Source: Candidatus Rhodoferax odensensis (GTDB taxonomy: Bacteria; Pseudomonadota; Gammaproteobacteria; Burkholderiales; Burkholderiaceae_C). Taken from it: 64,000 bases of DNA. Both the position numbers and the translations under genes were made by a program. Below are positions 52,304 to 60,106 of this stretch, piece after piece (the stretch's first letter is position 1; the number at the start of each line of letters is the position of its first letter). The notes under the pieces were generated by a model, which saw only the letters and a program-made list of their open reading frames with translations, had not been told where the DNA came from and made no database searches. The stretch spans positions 62,001-126,000 of the forward strand of contig JADKDJ010000035.1 in NCBI GenBank assembly GCA_016718405.1, read 5' to 3'.

Positions 52304-52356
52304 TGAAACCTTGCGGGTCAGACCACATTGCGCAGCAAACGTGCGCTGACCCCAAC
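52304..52356 (+). repeat. Dispersed 53-bp palindromic repeat, family R1
   Basis: TGAAACCTTGCGGGTCAGAC ... GCGCTGACCCCAAC, with GGGTCAG/CTGACCC arms. Five bases separate it from the previous copy. It lies between the convergent FlhG-like and EamA genes. Confidence 0.75.
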
Positions 52357-52375
52357 ATATTAAAACGGGGCGCGC

Positions 52376-53257
52376 TCAACCCAGCGCGAGCGCCATCACC
52401 CCTGCGGCGATCAGTGCCGCGCCACCCAGGCGCGCCCACCGATCACCCTCGCCCAACAAATGGCCACCCAACAGGGCGGCAAACAGCATCGAGACCTCGC
52501 GTGCTGGGGCGACATGGCTCAACGGCGCAACCTGCACCGCATAGAGCACCAACACGTAGGACACCGGACTGATGATGCCGACAATGAGCGCGTACTTCCA
52601 TTGTTGTGACCATAGGAGGGACGCCGTGGCGCGGTCACGCAGCACAGACGGCAGCAAGAACACCAGGCGCACGAAGTTGCCAAAGTAGTCGACCAATATC
52701 GGTGACATGAGCATCCACTTGACCGCATAGCCATCCACCACGGTGTAGGTCGCGATGAAAGCCCCGGTGACAAGACCATAACGCACGCCCTTGAGCACGC
52801 GCAAGCGCTGTGCCGGATCGTGCGCAGCCCTGAACAGACCCGGCCCGCCGGCGATGAAGAAGACACCCAGCACCACGCCGAGCACACCGACCGCCCCCAA
52901 TGCCGACAACTGCTCGCCCAGGAATATGACCGCGACCAGCGACGTCAACAAGGGACCGGAGCCACGCGCCAGGGGGTAGACGACGGTCAAGTCAGCGCGC
53001 CGGTAGCCACGCAGTAACACGATGTAATACACCACATGGAGAATGCCACTGACGACGACCAAGGCCCATTCGGCGACACCCCACTTGGGCACTTGTTGCC
53101 AGCCCAGCCACAAGCCCAGTGGAGCCCAAAAGATCATCATGATCAGGCCGGTGAAGCAGGCAAAACGGGCGTCGCCGCCGGCCTTCTTGGCCGCGATGTT
53201 CCAACTGGCGTGAATCAGGCCGGCCAGAATGACCAACGCAAACGCTGACGCGGGCAT
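52376..53257 (-). CDS. EamA/DMT-superfamily transporter
   Basis: A 293-residue inner-membrane protein with about ten helices in two EamA halves. The first half has AGLIHASWNIAAKKAG and VVYPLARGSGPLLTSLVAVIFLGE, and the second VAPAREVSMLFAALLGGHLLGEGD. Both halves carry the Pro/Gly-rich helix and Glu that mark the drug/metabolite transporter superfamily. The substrate is unknown. ATG 53257 is chosen; the frame up to 53335 runs through the palindromic repeat and is not credible as coding. Confidence 0.9.
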   Translation of the reverse strand: MPASAFALVILAGLIHASWNIAAKKAGGDARFACFTGLIMMIFWAPLGLWLGWQQVPKWGVAEWALVVVSGILHVVYYIVLLRGYRRADLTVVYPLARGSGPLLTSLVAVIFLGEQLSALGAVGVLGVVLGVFFIAGGPGLFRAAHDPAQRLRVLKGVRYGLVTGAFIATYTVVDGYAVKWMLMSPILVDYFGNFVRLVFLLPSVLRDRATASLLWSQQWKYALIVGIISPVSYVLVLYAVQVAPLSHVAPAREVSMLFAALLGGHLLGEGDRWARLGGAALIAAGVMALALG

Positions 53258-53276
53258 GGCAACGCACTCACGGCCT

Positions 53277-53325
53277 GTTTCGCCGCAGGGCCGCCCCAAG
53301 GCGAAACGCGGCCCCCCTGGGGGGC
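53277..53325. repeat. GC-rich double palindrome between BLUF and EamA genes
   Basis: GTTTCGCC (53277-53284) pairs with GGCGAAAC (53300-53307), followed by GCCCCCC-T-GGGGGGC (53311-53325). On the minus strand it follows the BLUF stop and precedes the EamA start, so it could end the folE-BLUF transcript; no T-tract follows. It resembles intergenic GC palindromes common in Burkholderiales. Confidence 0.6.
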
Positions 53326-53365
53326 AGGGCGTCACACGCAGTGAACAACCGTGGGGGCAATCGCA

Positions 53366-53788
53366 TCAGGCCCGGCCGATGATGCAGGCGGTGGCCATCA
53401 GTTCTTCAAGCAAGGCCAGGGAGACCTTGCCGGAAACCGAGTACGGATCGAGCACAGGTTTCTCCAGGTACTTCAGCAAAATGGTGGCGTTGATCTTGGA
53501 CATGTTCACCTGTCCCATGGTCCAGCCGCCAAACCGGCGCTCTTCGATTTCCTCATAGTGAAGTAGCACCACCTCTTTGTGGCGCACGTCCTTCTGGATG
53601 TGGCTGTAAAGCTCGCTGACTGCGGCGCGTCCGCCTTCAATGGCCTGAAGAAAGACGCCACCGCCGTAGCACAGGATGCCGGTGATGCCGCACTCCGGGT
53701 TGTGCAGACGGGACTGGGTCAGGATCGCCTCAATCGCCGCGTCCGTGGTGTCGATCGCGCGACTGGCGTAAAGCAGACGTACCAACAT
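53366..53788 (-). CDS. BLUF-domain blue-light photoreceptor
   Basis: A 140-residue protein. Residues 1-95 are a BLUF domain that binds FAD and senses blue light. The photoactive residues are all present: Tyr7 (LLYASR), Asn30 (SRLHNPECGITGIL), Gln48 (VFLQAIEG), and the Trp89/Met91 pair (FGGWTMG). The C-terminal 45 residues are two helices with no output enzyme, as in short BLUF proteins that act through partner binding. It starts 2 nt after the folE stop, so it is in an operon with GTP cyclohydrolase I. Confidence 0.94.
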   Translation of the reverse strand: MLVRLLYASRAIDTTDAAIEAILTQSRLHNPECGITGILCYGGGVFLQAIEGGRAAVSELYSHIQKDVRHKEVVLLHYEEIEERRFGGWTMGQVNMSKINATILLKYLEKPVLDPYSVSGKVSLALLEELMATACIIGRA

Positions 53789-53790
53789 GG

Positions 53791-54510
53791 CTAACCTCGC
53801 TTGGGGATCAGGGACAAGAATTCACGGCGCAGATTGGGATCCTTGAGAAAGCTGCCGCGCATCACCGAATTGATCATCTTGCTGTCCATGTCCTTGACGC
53901 CGCGCCAGCTCATGCAGTAGTGACTGGCCTCCATCACGATTGCCAGGCCGTCGGGCTGCGTCTTTTGCTGGATCAGGTCCGCCAATTGGACCACCGCCTC
54001 CTCCTGGATTTGCGGGCGCCCCATGACCCACTCGGCCAGCCGAGCGTATTTGGACAGGCCAATCACGTTGGTGTGTTCGTTGGGCAACACGCCAATCCAG
54101 ATCTGCCCAATCACGGGGCACAGGTGATGGCTGCAGGCGCTTCGCACCGTGATCGGCCCGACGATCATCAGCTCATTGAGGTGCTCGGCGTTAGGGAACT
54201 CGGTGATGGTGGGCGCCTTGACATAGCGACCATTGAACACCTCTTTGAGGTACATCTTGGCCACGCGGCGGGCGGTCTTGTCGGTATTGTGGTCACGCTC
54301 GGTATCGATCACCATACTGTCGAGCACCGCCTGCATCTTGAGCTCGACTTCGTCAAGCAAGGCTTCGAGTTCGCCAGGTTGAATGAAGTCGGCAATGTTG
54401 TCATTGGCGTGGTAACGCTTGCGCGCGGCCACCAGCCGCTCGCGAATCTTGACAGACACGGGTGTGCCCTCGTCGGCTGGAGCTGGGTTCATGGCAGTTT
54501 GGGTTTTCAT
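53791..54510 (-). CDS. folE: GTP cyclohydrolase I
   Basis: A 239-residue enzyme that turns GTP into 7,8-dihydroneopterin triphosphate for folate or other pterins. It has DTPRRVAKMY-like TARRVAKMYLKEVF, the zinc site SACSHHLCP with a later HYCM Cys, GLSKYARLAEW, GLAIVMEASHYC and GVKDMDSKMINSVMRGSF. The N-terminus is about 20 residues longer than in E. coli FolE. ATG 54510 is chosen. It is co-directional with the BLUF gene; nudB, the next enzyme in the path, is 2.1 kb upstream on the same strand. Confidence 0.95.
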   Translation of the reverse strand: MKTQTAMNPAPADEGTPVSVKIRERLVAARKRYHANDNIADFIQPGELEALLDEVELKMQAVLDSMVIDTERDHNTDKTARRVAKMYLKEVFNGRYVKAPTITEFPNAEHLNELMIVGPITVRSACSHHLCPVIGQIWIGVLPNEHTNVIGLSKYARLAEWVMGRPQIQEEAVVQLADLIQQKTQPDGLAIVMEASHYCMSWRGVKDMDSKMINSVMRGSFLKDPNLRREFLSLIPKRG

Positions 54511-54594
54511 TAACACGCCCAAATGGTACCAGCCATTTCTGAATAAGGTTATTGACCGCTATCCCATGTGGTTTGGCCACTCATCGCTATCAAA

Positions 54595-55839
54595 TCAGTA
54601 GCGTTTGCCACTCAGAAACAAAAGTCCCCGCATCAGACCATAGGCCAGCCGGTCAAGCACGCGCTGCCGCCAGGGCCGATCAGCATAGGCTTGCGGGTCG
54701 ACGCGTTGGCCGCCCTCGACCATGGCGCGCTCCAGGCGCGCCTGCAGTGCCAGGGCGAAAGGCCGGTCATCCACCACCACATTGGCCTCACGGGCCAGCA
54801 GCAAGCTCAAGGGGTCCAGATTGGAGGAGCCAACGGTTGCCCAATGGCTGTCAATGACGGCCACCTTGGCATGCAAAAAACTGGCCGAATACTCATGAAT
54901 CTCGACCCCGGCTGCGAGCAAGGCACCGTACACCGGCCGAGCCGCGTGGTATTGCATGAAATACTCGTAGCGCCCCTGCAACAGCAAGCGCACCCGAACC
55001 CCGCGCGAAGCGGCATGGATCAAGGACTTGCGCAGTTTGCCACCCGGCACAAAGTAGGCGTTCGCGATGATGATGTCGTGACGCGCCTCGCCAATGGCGC
55101 GACGGTAGGCACGCTCGATGCGACTACGGTTGAGCACGTTGTCGCGCAGCACCAGTTCTGCCTGCGAGGCCGCGCCCGTGGGCTGCCCGGTGTCCCCTGC
55201 GCTACTGTGCGCCAGCGCGGAACTGGCAGCGCCAGTGCCTTGTGCCACCGCCTTCTGCAGCGCGTGCCAGGCCGACCCAAACTGGGCACTGCGCGCCGTG
55301 CGCGCGGCCTGCAAACGCCACCAGAACTGCGCGCACGCTTCGTGTACCGCGCGCACCAGTGGGCCCCTGACCTGCACCGCAAAATCGAAGCGCGGCGCGG
55401 CCAGTGGCCCATGGTTGGGATCAAAAAAGTCGTCCAGGATATTGATGCCGCCACAAAAAGCCAGTTGGCCGTCAACGACGCACAGCTTGCGATGCAGGCG
55501 CCGCCAACGACTGGGTATCAGCAAGCCCAGGCGCCCCAACGGTGAGAAAACTCGCCACTGCACGCCAGCCGCATCAAAGCGCGTTCTCCACTGAGCTGGC
55601 ACCTTCGGCGTACCAACTCCATCCATCACCAAATAGACGGCAAGGCCACGCCGTGCCGCGCGCTCCAGCGCCTCGGCCACAGCCTGGCCCGAAGCGGTGA
55701 AGTCGAAGATGTAGGTCTCCATACGCACTTCGTGCAGCCCCTGGTCGATCGCGTTCACCAGGGCCGGAAAGTAGGCCCGCCCTCCTTCCAGCAGTTGCAC
55801 CTGGTGATCCGCCCTGAGCGGGGAGCCCGCAGTGCGCAT
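54595..55839 (-). CDS. clsB: Cardiolipin synthase B-type phospholipase D protein
   Basis: A 414-residue protein with two HKD motifs: HRKLCVVDG in the first half and HAKVAVIDSHWATVGSSNLDPLS in the second. ETYIFDFTASGQAVAEAL and GVEIHEYSASFLHAK are typical of ClsB, which makes cardiolipin from phosphatidylglycerol with another phospholipid at the inner membrane. There is no N-terminal membrane helix pair as in ClsA. ATG 55839 overlaps the stop of the EEP-family gene, and the preceding codon (TTG) is not needed. Confidence 0.9.
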   Translation of the reverse strand: MRTAGSPLRADHQVQLLEGGRAYFPALVNAIDQGLHEVRMETYIFDFTASGQAVAEALERAARRGLAVYLVMDGVGTPKVPAQWRTRFDAAGVQWRVFSPLGRLGLLIPSRWRRLHRKLCVVDGQLAFCGGINILDDFFDPNHGPLAAPRFDFAVQVRGPLVRAVHEACAQFWWRLQAARTARSAQFGSAWHALQKAVAQGTGAASSALAHSSAGDTGQPTGAASQAELVLRDNVLNRSRIERAYRRAIGEARHDIIIANAYFVPGGKLRKSLIHAASRGVRVRLLLQGRYEYFMQYHAARPVYGALLAAGVEIHEYSASFLHAKVAVIDSHWATVGSSNLDPLSLLLAREANVVVDDRPFALALQARLERAMVEGGQRVDPQAYADRPWRQRVLDRLAYGLMRGLLFLSGKRY

Positions 55840-56579
55840 CAAGTGGGCTCCGGCAACCCGAACTCGGCAATCAGGGGCAAATGGTCAGACATGCGCCACC
55901 AAGCCCGCCCGCGCGGCACCTGCACGCCAACCGGCGTAAGGCCACGGGCAAAGACGTAGTCAAGCTGTGCCAGGGGCATGCGCGCCGGAAACGTCGGATG
56001 GCGCTGCCCGTCAAACGCGAGCAGGCCAAAGTCAGCCATGGCCTGACGCACGGAACTCCCCCAGTCGTTGAAATCGCCCGCTACCAACAACGGCGCCCCA
56101 GCTGGAACCTCGCGCTCGACAAAGCTACCCAGCTGCGCCACCTGTCGCACCCGGCTGGCCTTGATCAGCCCCAGGTGCACCACCACCACATGCACCATGC
56201 AGTCGTGCAACATCACTTCGGCATGTAACAGGCCGCGTTGCTCAAATCGATGGTCCGACATGTCCTCGTGCTGATGCGACAGCACCGGCCAGCGCGACAA
56301 CAATGCGTTGCCATGCTCGCCATGGCGCGTGTAGGCGTTGGTCCGGTAGACGGCTTCGTACCCCTCGGGCGCCAGAAAGTCCGCTTGCGGCAGCTCAGGC
56401 CAGCGGGTGAAGTGCAGCTCTTCGCCGCGATTGTGCTTGCGCACCTCCTGCAAACAGACGATGTCCGCATCGAGCTGCTCCACGGCATGCCCGAGGTTAT
56501 GTATTTCCAGACGCCGCCGCGGGCCTACGCCCTGCACGCCCTTGTGAATGTTGTAGGTGGCGACACGCACCGTGGTCAC
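55839..56579 (-). CDS. Endonuclease/exonuclease/phosphatase family protein
   Basis: A 246-residue metal-dependent phosphoesterase of the EEP fold: VRVATYNIHKGVQG (Asn), CLQEVRKH (Glu), HGNALLSRWPV, LVAGDFNDWG (Asp-x-Asn) and MSDHLPLIAEF (Asp-His). Such proteins next to ClsB are common in proteobacteria, which suggests a lipid-related role, but DNA or phosphoinositide-type substrates cannot be excluded. The start is a GTG at 56579 overlapping the nudB TGA (GTGA). Its own TGA overlaps clsB. Confidence 0.88.
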   Translation of the reverse strand: MTTVRVATYNIHKGVQGVGPRRRLEIHNLGHAVEQLDADIVCLQEVRKHNRGEELHFTRWPELPQADFLAPEGYEAVYRTNAYTRHGEHGNALLSRWPVLSHQHEDMSDHRFEQRGLLHAEVMLHDCMVHVVVVHLGLIKASRVRQVAQLGSFVEREVPAGAPLLVAGDFNDWGSSVRQAMADFGLLAFDGQRHPTFPARMPLAQLDYVFARGLTPVGVQVPRGRAWWRMSDHLPLIAEFGLPEPT

Positions 56580-57055
56580 GACTGCTCCCTCTCCGGTACA
56601 AATCGGGGCAGCATCAATATCGCCTCGGCGTTGGATGATGAAAAACATCGGTCCGCGGCGTCACGGTAGGGCAGCCACTGGTAGGCGGTGTGTTCACGTG
56701 GATCAAGGGTCACCGCGATACCTGGGGGCACCGTCAATCCAAACAGATGTTCGGTGTTGCGCGTCACGCCCGGCGGGTAGCGGTGCTGCCAGCGCGGATA
56801 GATGTCGTACACGTTCTCCAATTGCCAGTCGCGCAGGGAGTCGGCCAACGCCGAGCCGGGTCGGCAGTCGATACCGGTCTCCTCCAACACCTCGCGCCGG
56901 GCCGTCTCGAAATAGGACTCAGCGACCCGGTCTTTGCTGCCGGTGACTGATTGCCAGAAATCGATGGCGTCGGAGCGCTTGATCAGCAGCACATCTAGAG
57001 CCGGCGTGTGGATGACCACCAGCACCGATTGTGGGATTTTGAAGGGCTTGCTCAT
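56576..57055 (-). CDS. nudB: Dihydroneopterin triphosphate diphosphatase (Nudix)
   Basis: A 159-residue Nudix hydrolase. It begins KIPQSVLVVIHTPALDVLLIKR and has the Nudix box GSKDRVAESYFETARREVLEETGID (44-68, REVLEETG core). The WQSVTGS segment before the box is the NudB signature. It removes pyrophosphate from dihydroneopterin triphosphate, the step after FolE. It leads a nudB-EEP-clsB operon with overlapping ends. Confidence 0.92.
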   Translation of the reverse strand: MSKPFKIPQSVLVVIHTPALDVLLIKRSDAIDFWQSVTGSKDRVAESYFETARREVLEETGIDCRPGSALADSLRDWQLENVYDIYPRWQHRYPPGVTRNTEHLFGLTVPPGIAVTLDPREHTAYQWLPYRDAADRCFSSSNAEAILMLPRFVPEREQS

Positions 57056-57058
57056 GAA

Positions 57059-57083
57059 AAAGGGCGCTGATCAAGCGCCCTTT
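57059..57083 (-). terminator. Intrinsic terminator between aspS and nudB
   Basis: AAAGGGCGCT and AGCGCCCTTT form a 10-bp stem with a 5-nt loop. Read on the minus strand the stem is followed by TTTTT, so it ends the aspS transcript, 24 bp after its stop and just before nudB. Confidence 0.85.
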
Positions 57084-57106
57084 GATTCTGCCTCAAACCA
57101 CTTCGC

Positions 57107-58939
57107 TCACGCTTTGGCCGTTTCGGTGTTGCGCAACTTGATATGCAGTTCGCGCAACTGCTTTTCGTCCACGGGAGAAGGCGCCTGGGTCAGCAGACAC
57201 TGGGCACGCTGGGTCTTGGGGAACGCGATTACGTCGCGGATTGACTCGGCCCCGGTCATCAGGGTGACGATGCGGTCCAGACCAAACGCCAGGCCACCGT
57301 GGGGTGGCGCGCCATATTGCAGGGCGTCAAGCAGGAAGCCAAACTTGAGCTGGGCTTCTTCGGGTGTGATCTTGAGCGCGTCGAACACCTTTTGTTGGAC
57401 ATCGGCGCGGTGGATACGAACCGAGCCGCCACCCATTTCCCAGCCGTTGAGCACCATGTCGTAGCCCTTGGAGATACACTTCTCCGGGGCGGTGACCATC
57501 CAGTCTTCGTGGCCGTCCTTGGGGGCGGTAAAGGGATGGTGCGTTGCGGTGTAGCGCTGGCCTTCCTCATCAAATTCGAACATGGGGAAGTCCACCACCC
57601 ACATCGGGCGCCAGCCCGCTTGAAACAGGCCGGTCTTCTTGCCGAATTCGGAGAGACCAATCTTCAAGCGTAGCGCGCCAATGGCGTCATTGACGATCTT
57701 GGCCTTGTCAGCGCCGAAGAAGATCAGGTCGCCGTCTTGAGCACCCGTACGCGACAGCACCTCGGCCAAGGCTTTGTCGTGAATGTTCTTGACGATCGGG
57801 GACTGCAGACCCGGCCAACGAACGGCCTGGTCGCCCGGACCCTTGGCGGCATCGTTGACACGGATATAGGCCAGCCCCTTGGCGCCGTAAATCTTGACGA
57901 ACTCGGTATAGGCATCGATCTCGCCACGGGTGATGCCACCGGTTTCCTGTGAGCCCAAGGGAACGCGCAGCGCGACCACGCGGCCGCCCTTCATCTTTGC
58001 GGCCCCTGAGAACACCTTGAAATCCACGTCGGCCATCACGTCGGTCAGGTCAGTGAATTCGAGCTTGATGCGCAAGTCTGGCTTATCCGAGCCGTACTTG
58101 TGCATGGCATCGGCATAGGTCATGACGGGAAAATCACCCAAGTCCACGCCCATGGTGTTCTTGAACACCGTCGTGATCATGCCCTGGAACATGTCGCGAA
58201 TCTCTTCCTCGGTCAGGAAAGAGGTTTCAATATCAATCTGAGTGAATTCCGGCTGGCGGTCAGCACGCAGGTCTTCGTCGCGGAAGCACTTGGTGATCTG
58301 GTAGTAGCGGTCGTAGCCGGCCACCATCAGCAATTGCTTGAACAATTGCGGGCTTTGCGGCAACGCGAAAAAGTGACCATCATGGACGCGGCTGGGCACC
58401 AGGTAGTCACGCGCGCCCTCGGGCGTACTCTTGGTGAGCATGGGTGTCTCGATGTCGACAAATCCGTTGGCATCGAGAAACTTGCGCACTTCCATGGCCA
58501 CCTTGTAACGCAGCATCAGGTTGTTTTGCATGTAGGGACGACGCAAGTCCAGAACACGATGCGTCAGGCGGGTGGTTTCGCTCAGGTTTTCGTCGTCGAG
58601 CTGGAACGGCGGAGTGACGGACGGGTTGAGCACGGTCAACTCGTGGCACAGCACTTCGATCTTGCCGCTCTTGAGGCTGTCGTTGATCGTCCCGTCCGGG
58701 CGAGCACGCACCAATCCCTTGACCTGGATGCAAAACTCATTGCGAAGGCCTTCGGCGGCTTTGAACATGTCAGCACGGTCGGGGTCACACACGATCTGCA
58801 CATAACCCTCGCGGTCGCGCAGATCTACGAAGATCACGCCACCGTGGTCACGGCGGCGGTTGACCCAGCCGCACAGGCTGACGGTTTGACCCAACAGGGC
58901 TTCGGTCACAAGACCACAGTAATGAGAGCGCATCGCCAT
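57107..58939 (-). CDS. aspS: Aspartate--tRNA ligase
   Basis: A 610-residue class II synthetase. It has an N-terminal OB-fold anticodon domain (VSLCGWVNRRRDHGGVIFVDLRDREG), motif 2 (CFRDEDLRADRQPEFTQID), the bacterial GAD insertion and motif 3 (GLAFGLDRIVTLMTG). The length is normal for bacterial AspRS. Whether it is discriminating cannot be told here. ATGs at 58939 and 58933 are both possible. Confidence 0.96.
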   Translation of the reverse strand: MAMRSHYCGLVTEALLGQTVSLCGWVNRRRDHGGVIFVDLRDREGYVQIVCDPDRADMFKAAEGLRNEFCIQVKGLVRARPDGTINDSLKSGKIEVLCHELTVLNPSVTPPFQLDDENLSETTRLTHRVLDLRRPYMQNNLMLRYKVAMEVRKFLDANGFVDIETPMLTKSTPEGARDYLVPSRVHDGHFFALPQSPQLFKQLLMVAGYDRYYQITKCFRDEDLRADRQPEFTQIDIETSFLTEEEIRDMFQGMITTVFKNTMGVDLGDFPVMTYADAMHKYGSDKPDLRIKLEFTDLTDVMADVDFKVFSGAAKMKGGRVVALRVPLGSQETGGITRGEIDAYTEFVKIYGAKGLAYIRVNDAAKGPGDQAVRWPGLQSPIVKNIHDKALAEVLSRTGAQDGDLIFFGADKAKIVNDAIGALRLKIGLSEFGKKTGLFQAGWRPMWVVDFPMFEFDEEGQRYTATHHPFTAPKDGHEDWMVTAPEKCISKGYDMVLNGWEMGGGSVRIHRADVQQKVFDALKITPEEAQLKFGFLLDALQYGAPPHGGLAFGLDRIVTLMTGAESIRDVIAFPKTQRAQCLLTQAPSPVDEKQLRELHIKLRNTETAKA

Positions 58940-58991
58940 ACAAGCTTTCTAGACGCCACCGATTCCGGCGGCGAGGGTTACCAAAAGGGGA

Positions 58992-59636
58992 TCAGCCAAC
59001 CGAGGGAGACTTTGGCACCACCGAGGGCGCTACCGATCCCATTGAAATCACATAGGTGAGGGCTTCATCGACCGACATCTTCAGCTCGATCACGTCGGCG
59101 CGCGGCACCATCAGAAAGAAGCCGCTGGTCGGATTGGGCGTCGTCGGCACATACACGCTGACCATGTCAGACCCAACATGGTCTGCCACCTCGCCCGAGG
59201 GCGTGCCGGTCTGAAACGCGATCGTCCACGCGCCAGGGCGCGGATACTGAATCAGCATGGCGGTGCGAAACGCGTTGCCATTGCTGGAGAACAAGGTGTC
59301 TGACACCTTCTTCACACTGGTATAGATCGACTTGACAATCGGGATGTTGGTGAACAGTTTGTCCCACTGGGTGACCCACCAGCGCCCAGCCACGTTGGAG
59401 ACCAGCGCACCGGTGATCAGCAATACCGACACCACCAGGATCCCGCCCAGCCCGGACACGTGGCGCAGCTTGTCGAGTGTCGGCGCTGCAGACTCGGGTG
59501 TGACGACCGCCAGGCCCGACAGAAACCCGCCAAACACGGCATCAAGCAGGTTGACCAGCCATAGCATCACCCAGATCGTGATCGCCAGGGGCAGCCAAAC
59601 CAGCAGGCCAGTCAGCAGGTATTTTTTGATGGGCAC
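58992..59636 (-). CDS. DUF502 family membrane protein
   Basis: A 214-residue protein with two N-terminal membrane helices (about 5-40 and 62-85) and a soluble C-terminal part with NIPIVKSIYTSVKKVSDTLF, TIAFQTGTPSGEV and VYVPTTPNPTSGFFLMVP. This is the DUF502 family, conserved upstream of aspS in Burkholderiales. Function unknown. 52 nt separate it from aspS; it is probably in the same operon. Confidence 0.9.
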   Translation of the reverse strand: MPIKKYLLTGLLVWLPLAITIWVMLWLVNLLDAVFGGFLSGLAVVTPESAAPTLDKLRHVSGLGGILVVSVLLITGALVSNVAGRWWVTQWDKLFTNIPIVKSIYTSVKKVSDTLFSSNGNAFRTAMLIQYPRPGAWTIAFQTGTPSGEVADHVGSDMVSVYVPTTPNPTSGFFLMVPRADVIELKMSVDEALTYVISMGSVAPSVVPKSPSVG

Positions 59637-59675
59637 TCGGAACTCCGCAACAGCACTGTAAAAATAGGCGCGGGC

Positions 59676-59984
59676 TCAGTGGCAGCTGCACGACCCGCCA
59701 CAGCCAGTGGTGGCCGGCTTGGCCGCTGCGGGCTCAGCCGATGCGCTCTCGGCTGGCTTGGCCTCAGTCGGCGCGGGCGCATTCGCCGCTGGCGTGGCGC
59801 TGCCACCCTTGAAGTCGGTCGCATACCAGCCGGAGCCTTTGAGTTGGAAGCCCGCGGCCGTGAGTTGTTTCCTGAAGGCAGCCGCGCCACAGGCCGGACA
59901 ATCGGTCAAGGGTGGTTCCGACATTTTCTGCAAGACGTCTTTGGCTACACCGCAGGACTCGCATTTGTAGGCATAGATAGGCAT
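59676..59984 (-). CDS. FmdB-family zinc-ribbon protein
   Basis: A 102-residue protein. The N-terminal 50 residues are a FmdB zinc ribbon (MPIYAYKCESCG, CPACG), then an Ala/Pro-rich linker and a GCGGSCSCH Cys-rich tail. FmdB proteins are putative regulators; the role here is unknown. It lies between ubiB and DUF502 on the same strand, with 39 nt to the DUF502 start. Confidence 0.9.
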   Translation of the reverse strand: MPIYAYKCESCGVAKDVLQKMSEPPLTDCPACGAAAFRKQLTAAGFQLKGSGWYATDFKGGSATPAANAPAPTEAKPAESASAEPAAAKPATTGCGGSCSCH

Positions 59985-60106
59985 GGGGGTGGTGTCCGCA
60001 ATCAGGCTGCAAAGCCTTCAATTATAGGCTTTGCCCGGGCACCAGGCGCCTGGAAGCAGGCCTCGAGCGCCAACGCCGCGCCTTTTTGCAGACGGCGACC
60101 GCGACC

